In this document: positions 50,008 through 58,868 of the stretch, in pieces | How positions within the stretch are numbered: the stretch's first letter is position 1 | How the letters are laid out: the number at the start of each line of letters is the position of its first letter | NCBI GenBank assembly: GCA_017469425.1 | Contig: JAFUGJ010000007.1 | Location: forward strand, 1 to 62,659 | From: Bacteroidales bacterium | GTDB taxonomy: Bacteria > Bacteroidota > Bacteroidia > Bacteroidales > UBA932 | Reading direction: 5' to 3' | DNA: 62,659 bases | Notes under the pieces: model-generated | Databases searched by the model: none | What the model was told of the DNA's origin: nothing | The model's input: the letters and a program-made list of their open reading frames with translations, nothing else | Made by a program: the position numbers and the translations under genes

Positions 50008-51810
50008 TCAGTTGAATTTTTTGTCGATTTCGTCGGCTGAAAGGATTGCGATGATTTTGTGTCCCGATGCCGTGAGCTCCGGGTTGTCGCACAGGAATAG
50101 GGAATCGATGAGTTGCTGGGCTTCCAGGGCGTTGCGGGGAGCTTCGGCGTTGAGACTGCCGAGGGAGGCGAATTTGGAGGCTGTCGCCGCGTTCACCAGT
50201 TCCGGCACTCCGGAAGTATTGTCGGAAAGTATGAGGGTAAGGTCCTGTACCAGCTGCTCTACCTTGCCGGGCTCACAGGTCCAACCCTGGGGCACGCCGT
50301 TCACCACTACTGTGTCGGTGCCGAAGGGGGTGATGTCGAAGCCTGCGGAGCCAAGCATCTGTGCGTGCTCGTCGAACAGCAGGCGCGCGGCGGCTCCCAC
50401 TTGCACCTGCACCGGGAAGAGCGATGTCTGGGTGACGGGCGTGTTCTTCGAGAGGGCTTTCAGGGTGCGTTCGTAGATGATTCGTTCCCATGCCCTGCGG
50501 ATGTTCACCAGCATGACTCCCGATGCGGAAGGGGTGACGATGAATCGACCCTTGACAACGAGTGCCTTTGCCTGAGTTGCCTGGTTGCTCTCGAAGAGTG
50601 CGCCATAGTCCTGGCTGCGCTCAACAGGAGGGGTGTAGCTGCTTTTGCCGCTGTGGGCGGGAGTGTCGAATGAGGGATTCAGCATTGCCTCGAAGGGGTC
50701 GTAGCTGCTGTCAAGCACGGGGTCGGGCCTGGAGGCCGGGCCGTGGTATTCTTCGAAGCTTTTGCCCATCATTGGTATGTTCACCCTTCCTTCAGTCTCA
50801 AAATCGATACCCGCTCCGAAGGCGTTCTTTCCGAGGGCTTCCTTGACGCATGCGTAGATGGTCTGGAACACTACCGAGTCTTCTTCAAATTTCACCTCGG
50901 TCTTGGTGGGGTGTATGTTCACATCCACCGAAGCCGGGTCCACCTCCAGCCAGATGAAGTAGGAGGGGGTGTATCCTTCGGGCAGATACTCTTCGTATGC
51001 CTTCATCACCGCTTTGTGAAGGTATGCGCTGCGGAAGTACCGCCCGTTTACGAAGAAGAACTGGTTGCTCACCGTCTTCCGTGCGGAATCGGGCCGGGCG
51101 AGGAAGCCGCCGAGTTTTATCAGCGAAGTGCTGGCGGCAAGGTCCACAAGCTCTCCGGTCACAGTAGAGCCCATCAGGTCGAGCACCCTGAACTTCAGCG
51201 ATTTTGCGATGCGAAGGCGGAAGATGTCGCGTCCGTTGGAGTTGAGGCTGAAACCGATTTCGGGGCGGGTGATGGCAACGCGCGTGAACTCTTCCACGAT
51301 GTGTTTGAGTTCGATATTGTCCGACTTCAGGAACTTGCGCCTCGCCGGGGTGTTGTAGAATAGATTCCGGACAAGGAAGTTGCTCCCGGCAGGGGCTGCC
51401 ACGGAGGATGTCTTTACCGATGCAGGGTCGGAGATGCTTACCTGCGTTCCTGTTTCGTCCTGGGCCCTGCGGGTTTTGAGGGTGACCTCTGCCACTGCGG
51501 CAATCGATGCCAGGGCCTCGCCGCGGAAACCATAGCTGGTGATGCGCTGCAAATCCTCCGCCTCGGATATTTTGGAAGTTGCGTGCCTTTCGAAGCACAA
51601 CACGGCGTCGGCTGCGCTCATCCCGCTGCCATTGTCAATTACTTGTATGGAGGTGCGTCCGGCATCCTTCACCACCACATCAACCTGGGTGGCTCCGGCG
51701 TCGATGGCATTCTCCATCAGCTCCTTCACCACCGAAGCGGGGCGGCCCACCACCTCGCCGGCGGCTATCATGTTGGCGATGTTCGCCGGAAGAACCTTCA
51801 ATTTCCCCAT
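50008..51810 (-). CDS. mutL: DNA mismatch repair protein MutL
   Basis: 600 residues. The N-terminal GHKL ATPase is complete: VVKELMENAIDAGATQVDV, VIDNGSGM, RHATSKI, TSYGFRGEALASIAAV. The C-terminal dimerisation domain lacks the endonuclease motifs: where DQHAxxExxxxE is expected the sequence reads VNIRRAWERIIYERT, and no CPHGRP is seen near the end (ASGHKIIAILS). It may therefore be a nicking-deficient, E. coli-like MutL. It shares 1 nt with the small TM protein gene upstream. Confidence 0.93.
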   Translation of the reverse strand: MGKLKVLPANIANMIAAGEVVGRPASVVKELMENAIDAGATQVDVVVKDAGRTSIQVIDNGSGMSAADAVLCFERHATSKISEAEDLQRITSYGFRGEALASIAAVAEVTLKTRRAQDETGTQVSISDPASVKTSSVAAPAGSNFLVRNLFYNTPARRKFLKSDNIELKHIVEEFTRVAITRPEIGFSLNSNGRDIFRLRIAKSLKFRVLDLMGSTVTGELVDLAASTSLIKLGGFLARPDSARKTVSNQFFFVNGRYFRSAYLHKAVMKAYEEYLPEGYTPSYFIWLEVDPASVDVNIHPTKTEVKFEEDSVVFQTIYACVKEALGKNAFGAGIDFETEGRVNIPMMGKSFEEYHGPASRPDPVLDSSYDPFEAMLNPSFDTPAHSGKSSYTPPVERSQDYGALFESNQATQAKALVVKGRFIVTPSASGVMLVNIRRAWERIIYERTLKALSKNTPVTQTSLFPVQVQVGAAARLLFDEHAQMLGSAGFDITPFGTDTVVVNGVPQGWTCEPGKVEQLVQDLTLILSDNTSGVPELVNAATASKFASLGSLNAEAPRNALEAQQLIDSLFLCDNPELTASGHKIIAILSADEIDKKFN

Positions 51811-52112
51811 TACAGCAGCGAGTAGAATTTAATGATGAAGAAAAGCACTGCCAGCACCAGAATCAGGGTGATGATTCCGATTATGGTCTGCACCGTTTTC
51901 ATCTGGTTGCGCGTGCGCTGGTATCCGCCATCGCGGAAAGCCCCGTTCAGGTAGCTCCCCGGCACATACGGCTCGTCGGCCTTGGGCTTGTCCATGCTGC
52001 CGTCCACCGTGCTGAAAATGCGCTTGCGCTCTTCGGCGTCTTTATCGTAGTACATCGGCTTGTAATTGAACACCCGGTGTTCGTCATCCCCGAAAAAATT
52101 GAAAAGTCCCAT
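51810..52112 (-). CDS. Small single-TM protein of unknown function
   Basis: 100 residues. The N-terminus is soluble and charged (FFGDDEHRVFNYKPMYYDKDAEERKRIF), with one C-terminal TM helix (TIIGIITLILVLAVLFFIIKF), so it is a tail-anchored-like protein. It is the first gene of the mutL-rhomboid-tsaC-rsmE operon, with a -7 element 6 nt before its ATG. No function assigned. Confidence 0.8.
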   Translation of the reverse strand: MGLFNFFGDDEHRVFNYKPMYYDKDAEERKRIFSTVDGSMDKPKADEPYVPGSYLNGAFRDGGYQRTRNQMKTVQTIIGIITLILVLAVLFFIIKFYSLL

Positions 52113-52118
52113 AGATTA

Positions 52119-52126
52119 CAAAAATA
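52119..52126 (-). promoter_or_regulatory. -7 element of the mutL operon
   Basis: Minus-strand TATTTTTG, 6 nt before the ATG at 52112. Confidence 0.6.
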
Positions 52127-52140
52127 ACTAATTTTTTGGC

Positions 52141-52148
52141 TACTTTTG
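52141..52148 (+). promoter_or_regulatory. -7 element of the ispF operon
   Basis: TACTTTTG, 4 nt before the ATG at 52153. Confidence 0.6.
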
Positions 52149-52152
52149 CATC

Positions 52153-52632
52153 ATGCAACTTAGAATCGGACAAGGTTACGATGTTCATGCCATTGCCGAC
52201 GGCCTGCCAATGTGGCTGGGCGGGGTGCCCATCCCTTCCGACAGGGGTTTTGTGGCGCACTCCGACGGTGATGTGGCAATCCACGCTCTCTGCGACGCCC
52301 TTCTTGGCGCTGCGGCTCTTGGTGACATAGGGCTGCATTTCCCCGACAATTCATCCGAGTGGAAAGGGGCCGACAGCAAGGAACTGCTGCGCCGCGTGGT
52401 GGAAATGCTTGCGGCAAAAGGCTGGAAACCCGGCAATGCCGACATTACCATAGCCCTTCAGGCTCCCAAGCTCCGTCCGCATATCGATGCCATGCGAAAT
52501 ACCCTGGCTCCCATCCTCAAGCTTCCCGCTGATGCCGTGAGCGTCAAGGCCACCACCACGGAAAGGCTCGGCTTCGTCGGGCGCGGAGAAGGCTGCGAGG
52601 CATGGGCCGTAGTTACAATAATCCCCCTTTAG
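52153..52632 (+). CDS. ispF: 2-C-methyl-D-erythritol 2,4-cyclodiphosphate synthase
   Basis: A 159-residue MEP-pathway enzyme that cyclises CDP-ME-2-phosphate, downstream of IspE. Marks are QGYDVHAI (Zn Asp/His), AHSDGDVAIHALCDALLGAAALGDIGLHFPD, and VSVKATTTERLGFVGRGEGCEAWAV. The length is typical. It is the first gene of an operon with nitroreductase and nicotinamidase genes. Confidence 0.97.
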   Translation: MQLRIGQGYDVHAIADGLPMWLGGVPIPSDRGFVAHSDGDVAIHALCDALLGAAALGDIGLHFPDNSSEWKGADSKELLRRVVEMLAAKGWKPGNADITIALQAPKLRPHIDAMRNTLAPILKLPADAVSVKATTTERLGFVGRGEGCEAWAVVTIIPL

Positions 52633-52633
52633 A

Positions 52634-53146
52634 ATGGAATTTCTCGAACTTGCAAAAAGACGCTATACCACAAGGCGCTACAGCCACCGTCCGGTGGAAC
52701 AGGAGCTTTTGGACAAACTTCTGGAGGCGGCCCGGGTGGCTCCTTCTGCAAAGAACATGCAGCCTTGGCATATCTGGGTCCTTCGCAGCGACGCCGCCCT
52801 CGCCAAAGTCCGCGCGCTTACGGCAAGCACCTACGGAGCACCGCTTGTGCTGGCGGTGGGATATGACCCTTCCAAGGGATGGGTCCGCCCCAGCGACGGC
52901 AAGAATAAGGGAGAGATGGACTCTATCATCCAGGCAACGCATATCATGCTTGAGGCCGAAGACCTCGGTTTGGGATGCACCTGGATAGGTTCATACGAAC
53001 CCTCCGAACTTTATGCCGCCTTTCCGGAAATGGAAGGGTTTGAAGTTCAGGTGCTCCTTGCCATAGGATACAGGTCGGACGATTGCAGGGCAAGTTCGCG
53101 GCATGCCGACCGCAAAGCGACAAGTGAAATTACAAGCGAATTATGA
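52634..53146 (+). CDS. Nitroreductase-family flavoprotein
   Basis: A 170-residue FMN-dependent oxidoreductase fold: RRYTTRRYSHRPV (FMN phosphate Arg), AARVAPSAKNMQPWHIWVL, IIQATHIMLEAEDLGLGCTWIGSYE, VLLAIGYRSDD. The substrate is unknown. The next ATG overlaps its stop by 4 nt. Confidence 0.9.
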   Translation: MEFLELAKRRYTTRRYSHRPVEQELLDKLLEAARVAPSAKNMQPWHIWVLRSDAALAKVRALTASTYGAPLVLAVGYDPSKGWVRPSDGKNKGEMDSIIQATHIMLEAEDLGLGCTWIGSYEPSELYAAFPEMEGFEVQVLLAIGYRSDDCRASSRHADRKATSEITSEL

Positions 53147-53700
53147 TGGAAACAGCAATAGTGGTAGTTGACGAAATCTACGATTTCATTACCGGCGGGT
53201 CCATGGCCTGCATCCACTCTGAGGAAAGCGTGGCCGCCACGGTCGAAAACATACGCAGGCATCCGGAGGTGCCGGTGCTCTTCGTGTGCGACCATCATCC
53301 CGCAAACCATTGCTCATTCAAAGAGCAGGGAGGACCATGGCCTTCCCATTGCGTGCAGGGAACCCATGGGGCTGAAATCGCAAAGGAACTCCTTCCCTTT
53401 GTCCGGGAAGAGCTGGTATTCTACAAAGGCTGCGACCCTGCCATTGAACAGTATTCCGGATTTGACGGGCGTAATGAGGCCGGACAGTCGCTCGCCGAAG
53501 TGCTGGAACTTCTTGGCACCGAGCTGGTGTTCGTGACGGGAATTGCCACCGAGTTCTGCGTGAAGGAAACTTCCGAGGACCTGCTGAAGGCAGGATTCAA
53601 GGTGTCAGTGCTCAAGGACTGCCTCGGATGGGTGGACCAGGATGGGCACGAAAAATCCCTCCCGCTTCTGGAAGCGGAAGGGATCAGGGTCATATCTTAG
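53143..53700 (+). CDS. pncA: Nicotinamidase-like cysteine hydrolase
   Basis: 185 residues. The catalytic Asp is in VVVDEIYDF, the Lys in FYKGCDPAIEQYSGF, and the Cys in TGIATEFCVKETSEDLL. The metal site CDHHPANHCSF and WPSHCVQGTHG match PncA, which deamidates nicotinamide to nicotinate for NAD salvage. It is shorter than the usual about 210 residues, so other isochorismatase-like amidases remain possible. Confidence 0.85.
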   Translation: MMETAIVVVDEIYDFITGGSMACIHSEESVAATVENIRRHPEVPVLFVCDHHPANHCSFKEQGGPWPSHCVQGTHGAEIAKELLPFVREELVFYKGCDPAIEQYSGFDGRNEAGQSLAEVLELLGTELVFVTGIATEFCVKETSEDLLKAGFKVSVLKDCLGWVDQDGHEKSLPLLEAEGIRVIS

Positions 53701-53703
53701 GAA

Positions 53704-54072
53704 TTATTCTTCTTCCTTCTTGACTGCCTTTTTTGCAGGAGTCTTCTTTGCGGGCGCTTTCTTTGCAGCGGGCTTCTTCTCCTCTTCTGCAGCTTCGCCT
53801 GCCTTGGCTACTGCTTCGCTGAGCTTTGTATAGAGAGCGTCGGTACGCTCGAGGATTTCCTTGCGGAGGCCGTTGTAGTAAGCCTTCTTGGAGCCTTCCA
53901 CCTTTGCGCCCACTTTGTCGCGGAGTTCGTTGTAGAGGTCAACGGCATCCTCCATGAGATCGGCGATTACTTTGTCGTCGGCCTTGGGATTAACGGCAAG
54001 GCACACTGTACAATCCTCAATAAATGCGCTGAGAACGTAGTCAATGTCTTTCTTTACATCACGAAGATTCAT
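53704..54072 (-). CDS. Conserved small protein with Lys/Ala-rich histone-like tail
   Basis: 122 residues. An N-terminal helical part (VKKDIDYVLSAFIEDCTVCLAV, EDAVDLYNELRDKVGAKVEGSKKAYYNGLRKEI) is followed by a KA/KP-rich tail of about 25 residues (PAAKKAPAKKTPAKKAVKK). The tail resembles histone H1-like DNA-binding tails; the globular part is not recognised. A nucleoid role is inference. A -7 element TATCTTTG is 28 nt upstream. Confidence 0.75.
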   Translation of the reverse strand: MNLRDVKKDIDYVLSAFIEDCTVCLAVNPKADDKVIADLMEDAVDLYNELRDKVGAKVEGSKKAYYNGLRKEILERTDALYTKLSEAVAKAGEAAEEEKKPAAKKAPAKKTPAKKAVKKEEE

Positions 54073-54100
54073 AACTTTCTGTCTGTTTTGGAATATGTTG

Positions 54101-54108
54101 CAAAGATA
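54101..54108 (-). promoter_or_regulatory. -7 element of the Lys-rich protein gene
   Basis: Minus-strand TATCTTTG, with a 28-nt leader to the ATG at 54072. Confidence 0.5.
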
Positions 54109-54122
54109 ATTATTTTTTCCGA

Positions 54123-55040
54123 TTAATCGGCGAAGTATGCAGGATTGTGTGCCATGCAGGCTGGGCGGAACTTGTCGGAACCTTCGCCGATATGGCCGAT
54201 TATCCTCCGGATGTGAAGGATGTTCCTTCCGTAGTAATCCGGCTCGCCGGGAATCAGGGAGTTGATGCGTACCAGCTGCGAAGCATGGATTATCTTATGG
54301 CCGCCGATGCAAAGGGCTACATGCGCTACGCTGCTGTTTCCGAAAAACACCAAATCCCCTGCCTGCATGTCTTCGAAACTTACCTCTACGCCGCACTGAA
54401 CCTGCTGGGAAGCGTCGCGGGGAAGCAGTATGCCGCTCATGAAGTAGCAGAAACCGGTGAGTCCGCTGCAGTCGAAATGCCCGGGCGACATCCCGCCCCA
54501 GAAATAAGGGCAGCCGAGGAAGGATTTTGCAAGGGATATGATTTCGGATGTCTTTTCTTCATCGGACATGGAAGCCTTCTGCCTTGCCCAATCCCTGAAA
54601 TCCTGCATTCCCGGAGCCGGGTTTCCGTCGGCAGGCACGATGTTGCCCATCAGCAGGTTCCTTTCCGGAACATTTTCCGTGCAGATGTATTTGTCGGCTT
54701 TCAGATATGCCTCCGCTTCTTTGCGGCTCATCGGCTTCAGCGTGGCACCGTACAGTCCGGTAGCCTTCTGTTCCCTGGGGGAGAGTTCCCTCGTGGGGCC
54801 AAGTGCAAGTTCATTCACCCATCCTTCATAAGGCTCCGGGGTCTTGATTCGCACCCAGTAGCCCTTTCGCTCCAGCACTTGCACCAGCGTTCCCATGCGA
54901 CTCTGGCTCACGCACTCGCTGCCATAGCGGGCTTCATCCCGAAGGAAGCAATCGCTCACATTCACTACCGCCCACTGCTCCTGGGCCGCTGCTGCCAAGG
55001 AAAAAGCGAGGCAGGCAAATCCTAAAAGAATTCTGTTCAT
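54123..55040 (-). CDS. SH3-NlpC/P60 cell-wall endopeptidase, secreted
   Basis: 305 residues. The signal peptide ends near AAAAQ. An SH3-like region (about 20-100: CVSQSRMGTLVQVLERKGYWVRIKTPEPYEGWV) precedes an NlpC/P60 domain with the catalytic Cys in GHFDCSGLTGFCYF and His in SVAHVALCIGGHKIIHAS. It cleaves peptidoglycan stem peptides (gamma-D-Glu-diaminopimelate type). The ATG at 55040 comes 4 nt after the upstream gene's stop. Confidence 0.92.
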   Translation of the reverse strand: MNRILLGFACLAFSLAAAAQEQWAVVNVSDCFLRDEARYGSECVSQSRMGTLVQVLERKGYWVRIKTPEPYEGWVNELALGPTRELSPREQKATGLYGATLKPMSRKEAEAYLKADKYICTENVPERNLLMGNIVPADGNPAPGMQDFRDWARQKASMSDEEKTSEIISLAKSFLGCPYFWGGMSPGHFDCSGLTGFCYFMSGILLPRDASQQVQCGVEVSFEDMQAGDLVFFGNSSVAHVALCIGGHKIIHASQLVRINSLIPGEPDYYGRNILHIRRIIGHIGEGSDKFRPACMAHNPAYFAD

Positions 55041-55044
55041 TTTG

Positions 55045-55650
55045 TCAGAAATTAAATGCGATTCCCACTCCGGAGACAGTTCCTCCAAGAATGATTTCCT
55101 TTTCAATCCTTTGTCCGGCATTATTGTAGCCATCGCATACGGAATGCATCTTTATCGAGGCTTTCTTTTTTATGGTAGCACCGGTGGCAGTGGTAATTAT
55201 CCCGGCGCCGGTACCAACCGCGCCGCCAAGCGTGATATAGCCTCCGGTTCGCACCATCGAATCATGTCCCACAGCCGCAAACAGGGCGCCAATTAACATG
55301 GTTCCGAGCCCGACCACTCCGGCCGCAACGCCCACCACGGTGAGGCAGGTTCCGCCTATGGTCATGTCTCTGCCGAGTATATAATCCTTCTCGTACTCCC
55401 TCCATATGTCGTTGAAATCCTTGTTGTTAATATCGGACAGAAGCAACGACTGCTGCTCTTCGTTGAGCTTTACCCCGTCGAGTCTGATGGTCTTTCCGCT
55501 GAGATGCGCCCCTGCCACCTTGGCGGCATTCAGGGAATCCTTCAGCGCCTTCTTCTCTTCACGGGTCTGCGCAGAAACTGCTGCTACTGAAAGAACTGCA
55601 GCGGCTAAGATGCTGGCTATCAGCCTTTTACTGGAAAAGAAATCGTTCAT
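55045..55650 (-). CDS. Exported Gly-rich membrane protein, unknown function
   Basis: 201 residues. A signal peptide (RLIASILAAAVLSVAAVSAQ) is followed by a basic helical region (EEKKALKDSLNAAKVAG), then hydrophobic Gly-rich segments at about 95-130 and 137-160 (GGTCLTVVGVAAGVVGLGTMLIGALF). No family recognised. It is the first gene of the unit with the NlpC/P60 protein. Confidence 0.7.
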   Translation of the reverse strand: MNDFFSSKRLIASILAAAVLSVAAVSAQTREEKKALKDSLNAAKVAGAHLSGKTIRLDGVKLNEEQQSLLLSDINNKDFNDIWREYEKDYILGRDMTIGGTCLTVVGVAAGVVGLGTMLIGALFAAVGHDSMVRTGGYITLGGAVGTGAGIITTATGATIKKKASIKMHSVCDGYNNAGQRIEKEIILGGTVSGVGIAFNF

Positions 55651-55765
55651 TTTTGCCGATTTGTTTACTGGTAATTAATTGAAATACAGCAATGTGGCTG
55701 CTGCATAACCCAAATACAAATATACGAAAAATTGCTATCTTCGTGCCAAGATAGCACTCAAACAC

Positions 55766-56857
55766 ATGAAAACTCAACAGGAACTCGCCGCGATTGCCGG
55801 CAAATTCGCCATCGAAGGCAACATAACCGACATCAAACCCCTCGGAAACGGACTCATCAACGACACTTTCAAAGTGAGCACGGACGGTGCCGACAGTTAT
55901 GTCCTCCAGCGCATCAACAATGCCATCTTCCAGGATGTGGAATTGCTTCAGCATAACATTGAAGCCGTCACCGCCCATATCCGCCGCAAACTGGAAGCAG
56001 CCGGGGAGAAGGACATCAAACGCAAGGTTCTGCACTTCGTGCCCCTGAAGGACGGGAGCAAAACTTATTGGACCGACGGGGAAACCTTCTGGCGCATTTC
56101 CGTATTCATTCCTGATGCGCTTACCTTCGAGGCAGTCACCCCGGAGTATTCATACTTTGCAGGCAAGGCTTTCGGCAATTTTGAGGCGATGCTTGCCGAT
56201 ATTCCCGACACTCTTGGCGAAACCATCCCTGATTTCCATAACATGGAACTCCGCGCCCGTCAGCTTCGGGAAGCCGTGGCTACCGACAAGGCGGGAAGGA
56301 TGGCCGAACCCAAGGTGCGTGAGATGGTGGAAAATCTCTATGCCTATGAGGAAGAAATGACAAAGGCTGAACGCCTTTTCCGCGAAGGGAAACTTCCCAA
56401 ACGCATCTGCCACTGCGACACGAAAGTGAATAACATGATGTTCGACAAGGACGGCAATGTGCTGTGCGTCATCGACCTCGACACCCTCATGCCGAGCTTC
56501 GTATTTTCCGATTTCGGCGATTTCCTCCGCACCGCCGCCAATTTCACAGCAGAAGACGACCCCGACACTTCCAAGGTGGGATTCAACATGGAAATATTCA
56601 AAGCTTTCACAAAGGGGTATATCGAAAGTGCCAAGGTGTTCCTGACACCCATCGAGAGGGAGAACCTGCCCTTTGCAGCCTGCCTATTCCCCTACATGCA
56701 GTGCGTGCGCTTCTTTGCCGACTACATCAATGGCGACACCTATTACAAAATCAAATACCCCGCCCATAACTGGGACCGCACCCTCAACCAGTGGACGCTG
56801 TTCAAGAGTGCGGAAGCCAAATTGGGTGAGATGAAAGCCTACATCGAATCGCTATAA
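55766..56857 (+). CDS. Aminoglycoside-phosphotransferase-fold sugar kinase (NahK-like)
   Basis: 363 residues. It has the Brenner motif ICHCDTKVNNMMFD (catalytic Asp) and VIDLDTLMPSFVFSDFGDFLR (metal Asp). The N-terminal LGNGLINDTFKV nucleotide-binding strand and the overall length match N-acetylhexosamine 1-kinase proteins of Bacteroidota and Bifidobacterium, which phosphorylate GalNAc or GlcNAc at C1. Substrate not proven. galE at 33.4-34.4 kb would serve the same sugar route. The 3' end overlaps the convergent gene by 6 nt. Confidence 0.8.
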   Translation: MKTQQELAAIAGKFAIEGNITDIKPLGNGLINDTFKVSTDGADSYVLQRINNAIFQDVELLQHNIEAVTAHIRRKLEAAGEKDIKRKVLHFVPLKDGSKTYWTDGETFWRISVFIPDALTFEAVTPEYSYFAGKAFGNFEAMLADIPDTLGETIPDFHNMELRARQLREAVATDKAGRMAEPKVREMVENLYAYEEEMTKAERLFREGKLPKRICHCDTKVNNMMFDKDGNVLCVIDLDTLMPSFVFSDFGDFLRTAANFTAEDDPDTSKVGFNMEIFKAFTKGYIESAKVFLTPIERENLPFAACLFPYMQCVRFFADYINGDTYYKIKYPAHNWDRTLNQWTLFKSAEAKLGEMKAYIESL

Positions 56858-57385
56858 CGCGTTTTCGTAGAGGACGCAAACGAAACAGATTGGACCCTGA
56901 TGCTTAAGCGTCAGGGTTACTTTTCCTTCCGGGCATTCGAACACGCTGCGGAAAGTGCATCTGTTCTTTATGAGGCTCACGAGTTTTTCGGAACTCTCTT
57001 CGAAAGGGCCGTCCCTGAAGGTTTCGGTTTCCTCCACCGGCTTGCCGTACTGTTTTGTGAGCATGGCCTTTACCGAACTGTAGTCGTTTTCGAGCTTTAC
57101 CCACGACAGGCGCGGAGGAATTTCCGCACGGATGGCGGCAGCTTCGTTGCTGCCTTCCTTGGGGATGATGTTCACTTCCACATCGGAATATCCGGCATAT
57201 TTCCCTATCACCAGCGGCACTCCGTCGTTGGTCTCTTCGTATTTGAATCCTTTCCTGCCGAGGGCTGCGGTCATTTCATCGACCGTTCCTTTTATTTCTA
57301 CCTTGCTGAAAGTAAGCGGTTTCTGTGCGCTGGCAAAAGGGGTGAGCATTAGAGCTATGGTTGCGGAGAGGATGAATCTTTTCAT
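56852..57385 (-). CDS. Secreted protein of unknown function
   Basis: 177 residues. The signal peptide is MKRFILSATIALMLTPFASAQ. The mature part has two beta-alpha units (FSKVEIKGTVDEMTAALGRKGFKYEE, SSVKAMLTKQYGKPVEETETF), suggesting a small sensor-like domain. Two Cys near the C-terminus (CFVCVLY) may form a disulfide. The ATG at 57385 lies 7 nt after the dacB stop; same operon. Confidence 0.7.
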   Translation of the reverse strand: MKRFILSATIALMLTPFASAQKPLTFSKVEIKGTVDEMTAALGRKGFKYEETNDGVPLVIGKYAGYSDVEVNIIPKEGSNEAAAIRAEIPPRLSWVKLENDYSSVKAMLTKQYGKPVEETETFRDGPFEESSEKLVSLIKNRCTFRSVFECPEGKVTLTLKHQGPICFVCVLYENAL

Positions 57386-57392
57386 ATTGGTG

Positions 57393-58661
57393 TCAGTTTT
57401 CATTTGCAAGGCTGATGATGAGTTCGTCGAGCGTCCGCGCCAGGTCGTTGGAAGAGCCCACATAGTTGTTTACCATGATGCTGAATGCGATGGTGCGGGA
57501 AGGGTCGCCGTTGGATGGGTCGATGTATCCGCTGAAACAGCGCACTCCCGCCATGCTGCCGCTCTTCATCCGGACCCGGTTCTTCAGCTCCGCGGGAGCC
57601 TTCGGGAGCCGGTTTTTAAGTGTGCCGTCGGAACGCCCGGGGCGGGGCAGGGAGTTGTAGAAGTCGTTGAATGATTTGCTTTTCTGCATGGAGCAGAGGA
57701 AGCGCACCATGAAATCCGGGGAGATGTAGTTTTTACGCGAAAGTCCGCTGCCGTCGGCAAATCGCATCTTTTGGCTGGCAACCGCAAGTCCGAGCGGGGA
57801 AAGGGCCCTGTGCAGTGCGGTGCAGGCGTGGCTGTAGTCGTCCTGCCCTGTGAGCTTCTTTCCGAGGGCCTTGATAAGCGTCTCGGCGCAGAAATTGTCG
57901 CTCTGGTGATTCGCGATGGATACGATTGTGCGAAGGTTGGCGGAGCTGGCACTGCCGAGAGTGATGAGCGTGTCCGGTGTTTCAAGCATGTCGGCGGGAA
58001 CCGCTCCGCGGCTTATGGCAACACCCTTGCCCTCCAGCCATTCCTTGAAATGGACGGTGGCGGCATAAGGTCCGTCGGGAAGAGGGGCGTCCATCTTCCC
58101 GCGCCAGGTAAGGCCCACGGGGAGGACGCCGTCTTTCGAATGTCCATCCTCGTTGCTCCAGTCGGTATGGTACTGCTCGCCGTTGAAATAATCCCCGTTG
58201 CCAATCACATATCCTTCGACCCTCTTTATCCCGTTGTCGTCCAATACCTTCTTCCATTTTCCGAAGGGCACATCTTTCTTGGGGAGATATGAAAACAGGT
58301 CGCCTATGAGCGGATCGCCTCCGCCAATAATGTACAGGTTGCCGTAGAGGGTGGTGTCGCGCACCTGCCCGTCGGTGGCGAGGGTGGTCTTGAAAGTATG
58401 GCCGCCTCCGAGATTTATGAGAGCGGCGCCGGTGGTGATGAGTTTCATGTTGCTCGCGGGCACCAGGCGTCGCTTGCTGTTGATTTTGGCAATGGTGTCG
58501 CCTTTGGCATTCACGGCAAGCAGGCCCCAGTTGCAGCATTCGAGCAAGCCTCCCGGAGCATCCAGGGCAGCGGCCTTGCGCTGGGTGGCAGTGTTGGGGG
58601 TTCCTGCATGAAGCGCTGCGCAAAGCGTCAGGCTGAGGATTATGGTAAAAAATCGTTGCAT
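57393..58661 (-). CDS. dacB: PBP4-type D-Ala-D-Ala carboxypeptidase/endopeptidase
   Basis: A 422-residue S13-family peptidase. The signal peptide ends near LHAG. Active-site motifs are LVPASNMKL (SxxK), ANHQSDNFCAE (SxN) and RMKSGSMAGV (KTG-like KSG). It trims or cuts cross-links of peptidoglycan in the periplasm. -7 element TATCTTTG is 7 nt upstream of the ATG. Confidence 0.93.
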   Translation of the reverse strand: MQRFFTIILSLTLCAALHAGTPNTATQRKAAALDAPGGLLECCNWGLLAVNAKGDTIAKINSKRRLVPASNMKLITTGAALINLGGGHTFKTTLATDGQVRDTTLYGNLYIIGGGDPLIGDLFSYLPKKDVPFGKWKKVLDDNGIKRVEGYVIGNGDYFNGEQYHTDWSNEDGHSKDGVLPVGLTWRGKMDAPLPDGPYAATVHFKEWLEGKGVAISRGAVPADMLETPDTLITLGSASSANLRTIVSIANHQSDNFCAETLIKALGKKLTGQDDYSHACTALHRALSPLGLAVASQKMRFADGSGLSRKNYISPDFMVRFLCSMQKSKSFNDFYNSLPRPGRSDGTLKNRLPKAPAELKNRVRMKSGSMAGVRCFSGYIDPSNGDPSRTIAFSIMVNNYVGSSNDLARTLDELIISLANEN

Positions 58662-58668
58662 TGCTTTG

Positions 58669-58676
58669 CAAAGATA
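58669..58676 (-). promoter_or_regulatory. -7 element of dacB
   Basis: Minus-strand TATCTTTG, 7 nt before the ATG at 58661. Confidence 0.6.
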
Positions 58677-58695
58677 ATTTTTATTGCGATTATAT

Positions 58696-58726
58696 TTTGC
58701 ATTTTTCCAAAAGTATTGTACCTTTG
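58696..58726 (+). promoter_or_regulatory. Promoter of the tRNA-Gln/tRNA-Met unit
   Basis: -33 TTTG (58696-58699) and -7 TACCTTTG (58719-58726), spaced 19 nt. Confidence 0.65.
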
Positions 58727-58753
58727 CAGTCCGTTTTGTACGGCACCAGACAT

Positions 58754-58827
58754 TGAGATGTGGTGTAATGGTAGCACTACAGATTCTGGCTCTGTCAGTG
58801 AGGGTTCGAATCCTTCCATCTCAACCA
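58754..58827 (+). tRNA. tRNA-Gln (anticodon CTG)
   Basis: 74 nt with encoded CCA. The acceptor TGAGATG pairs with CATCTCA; the anticodon stem ACAGA/TCTGT has loop TTCTGGC, giving CTG at 34-36; T-loop TTCGAAT. Confidence 0.95.
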
Positions 58828-58868
58828 AATCAGCCTTGTGCTGATTTTTATTTTGAAATACCATTGAT

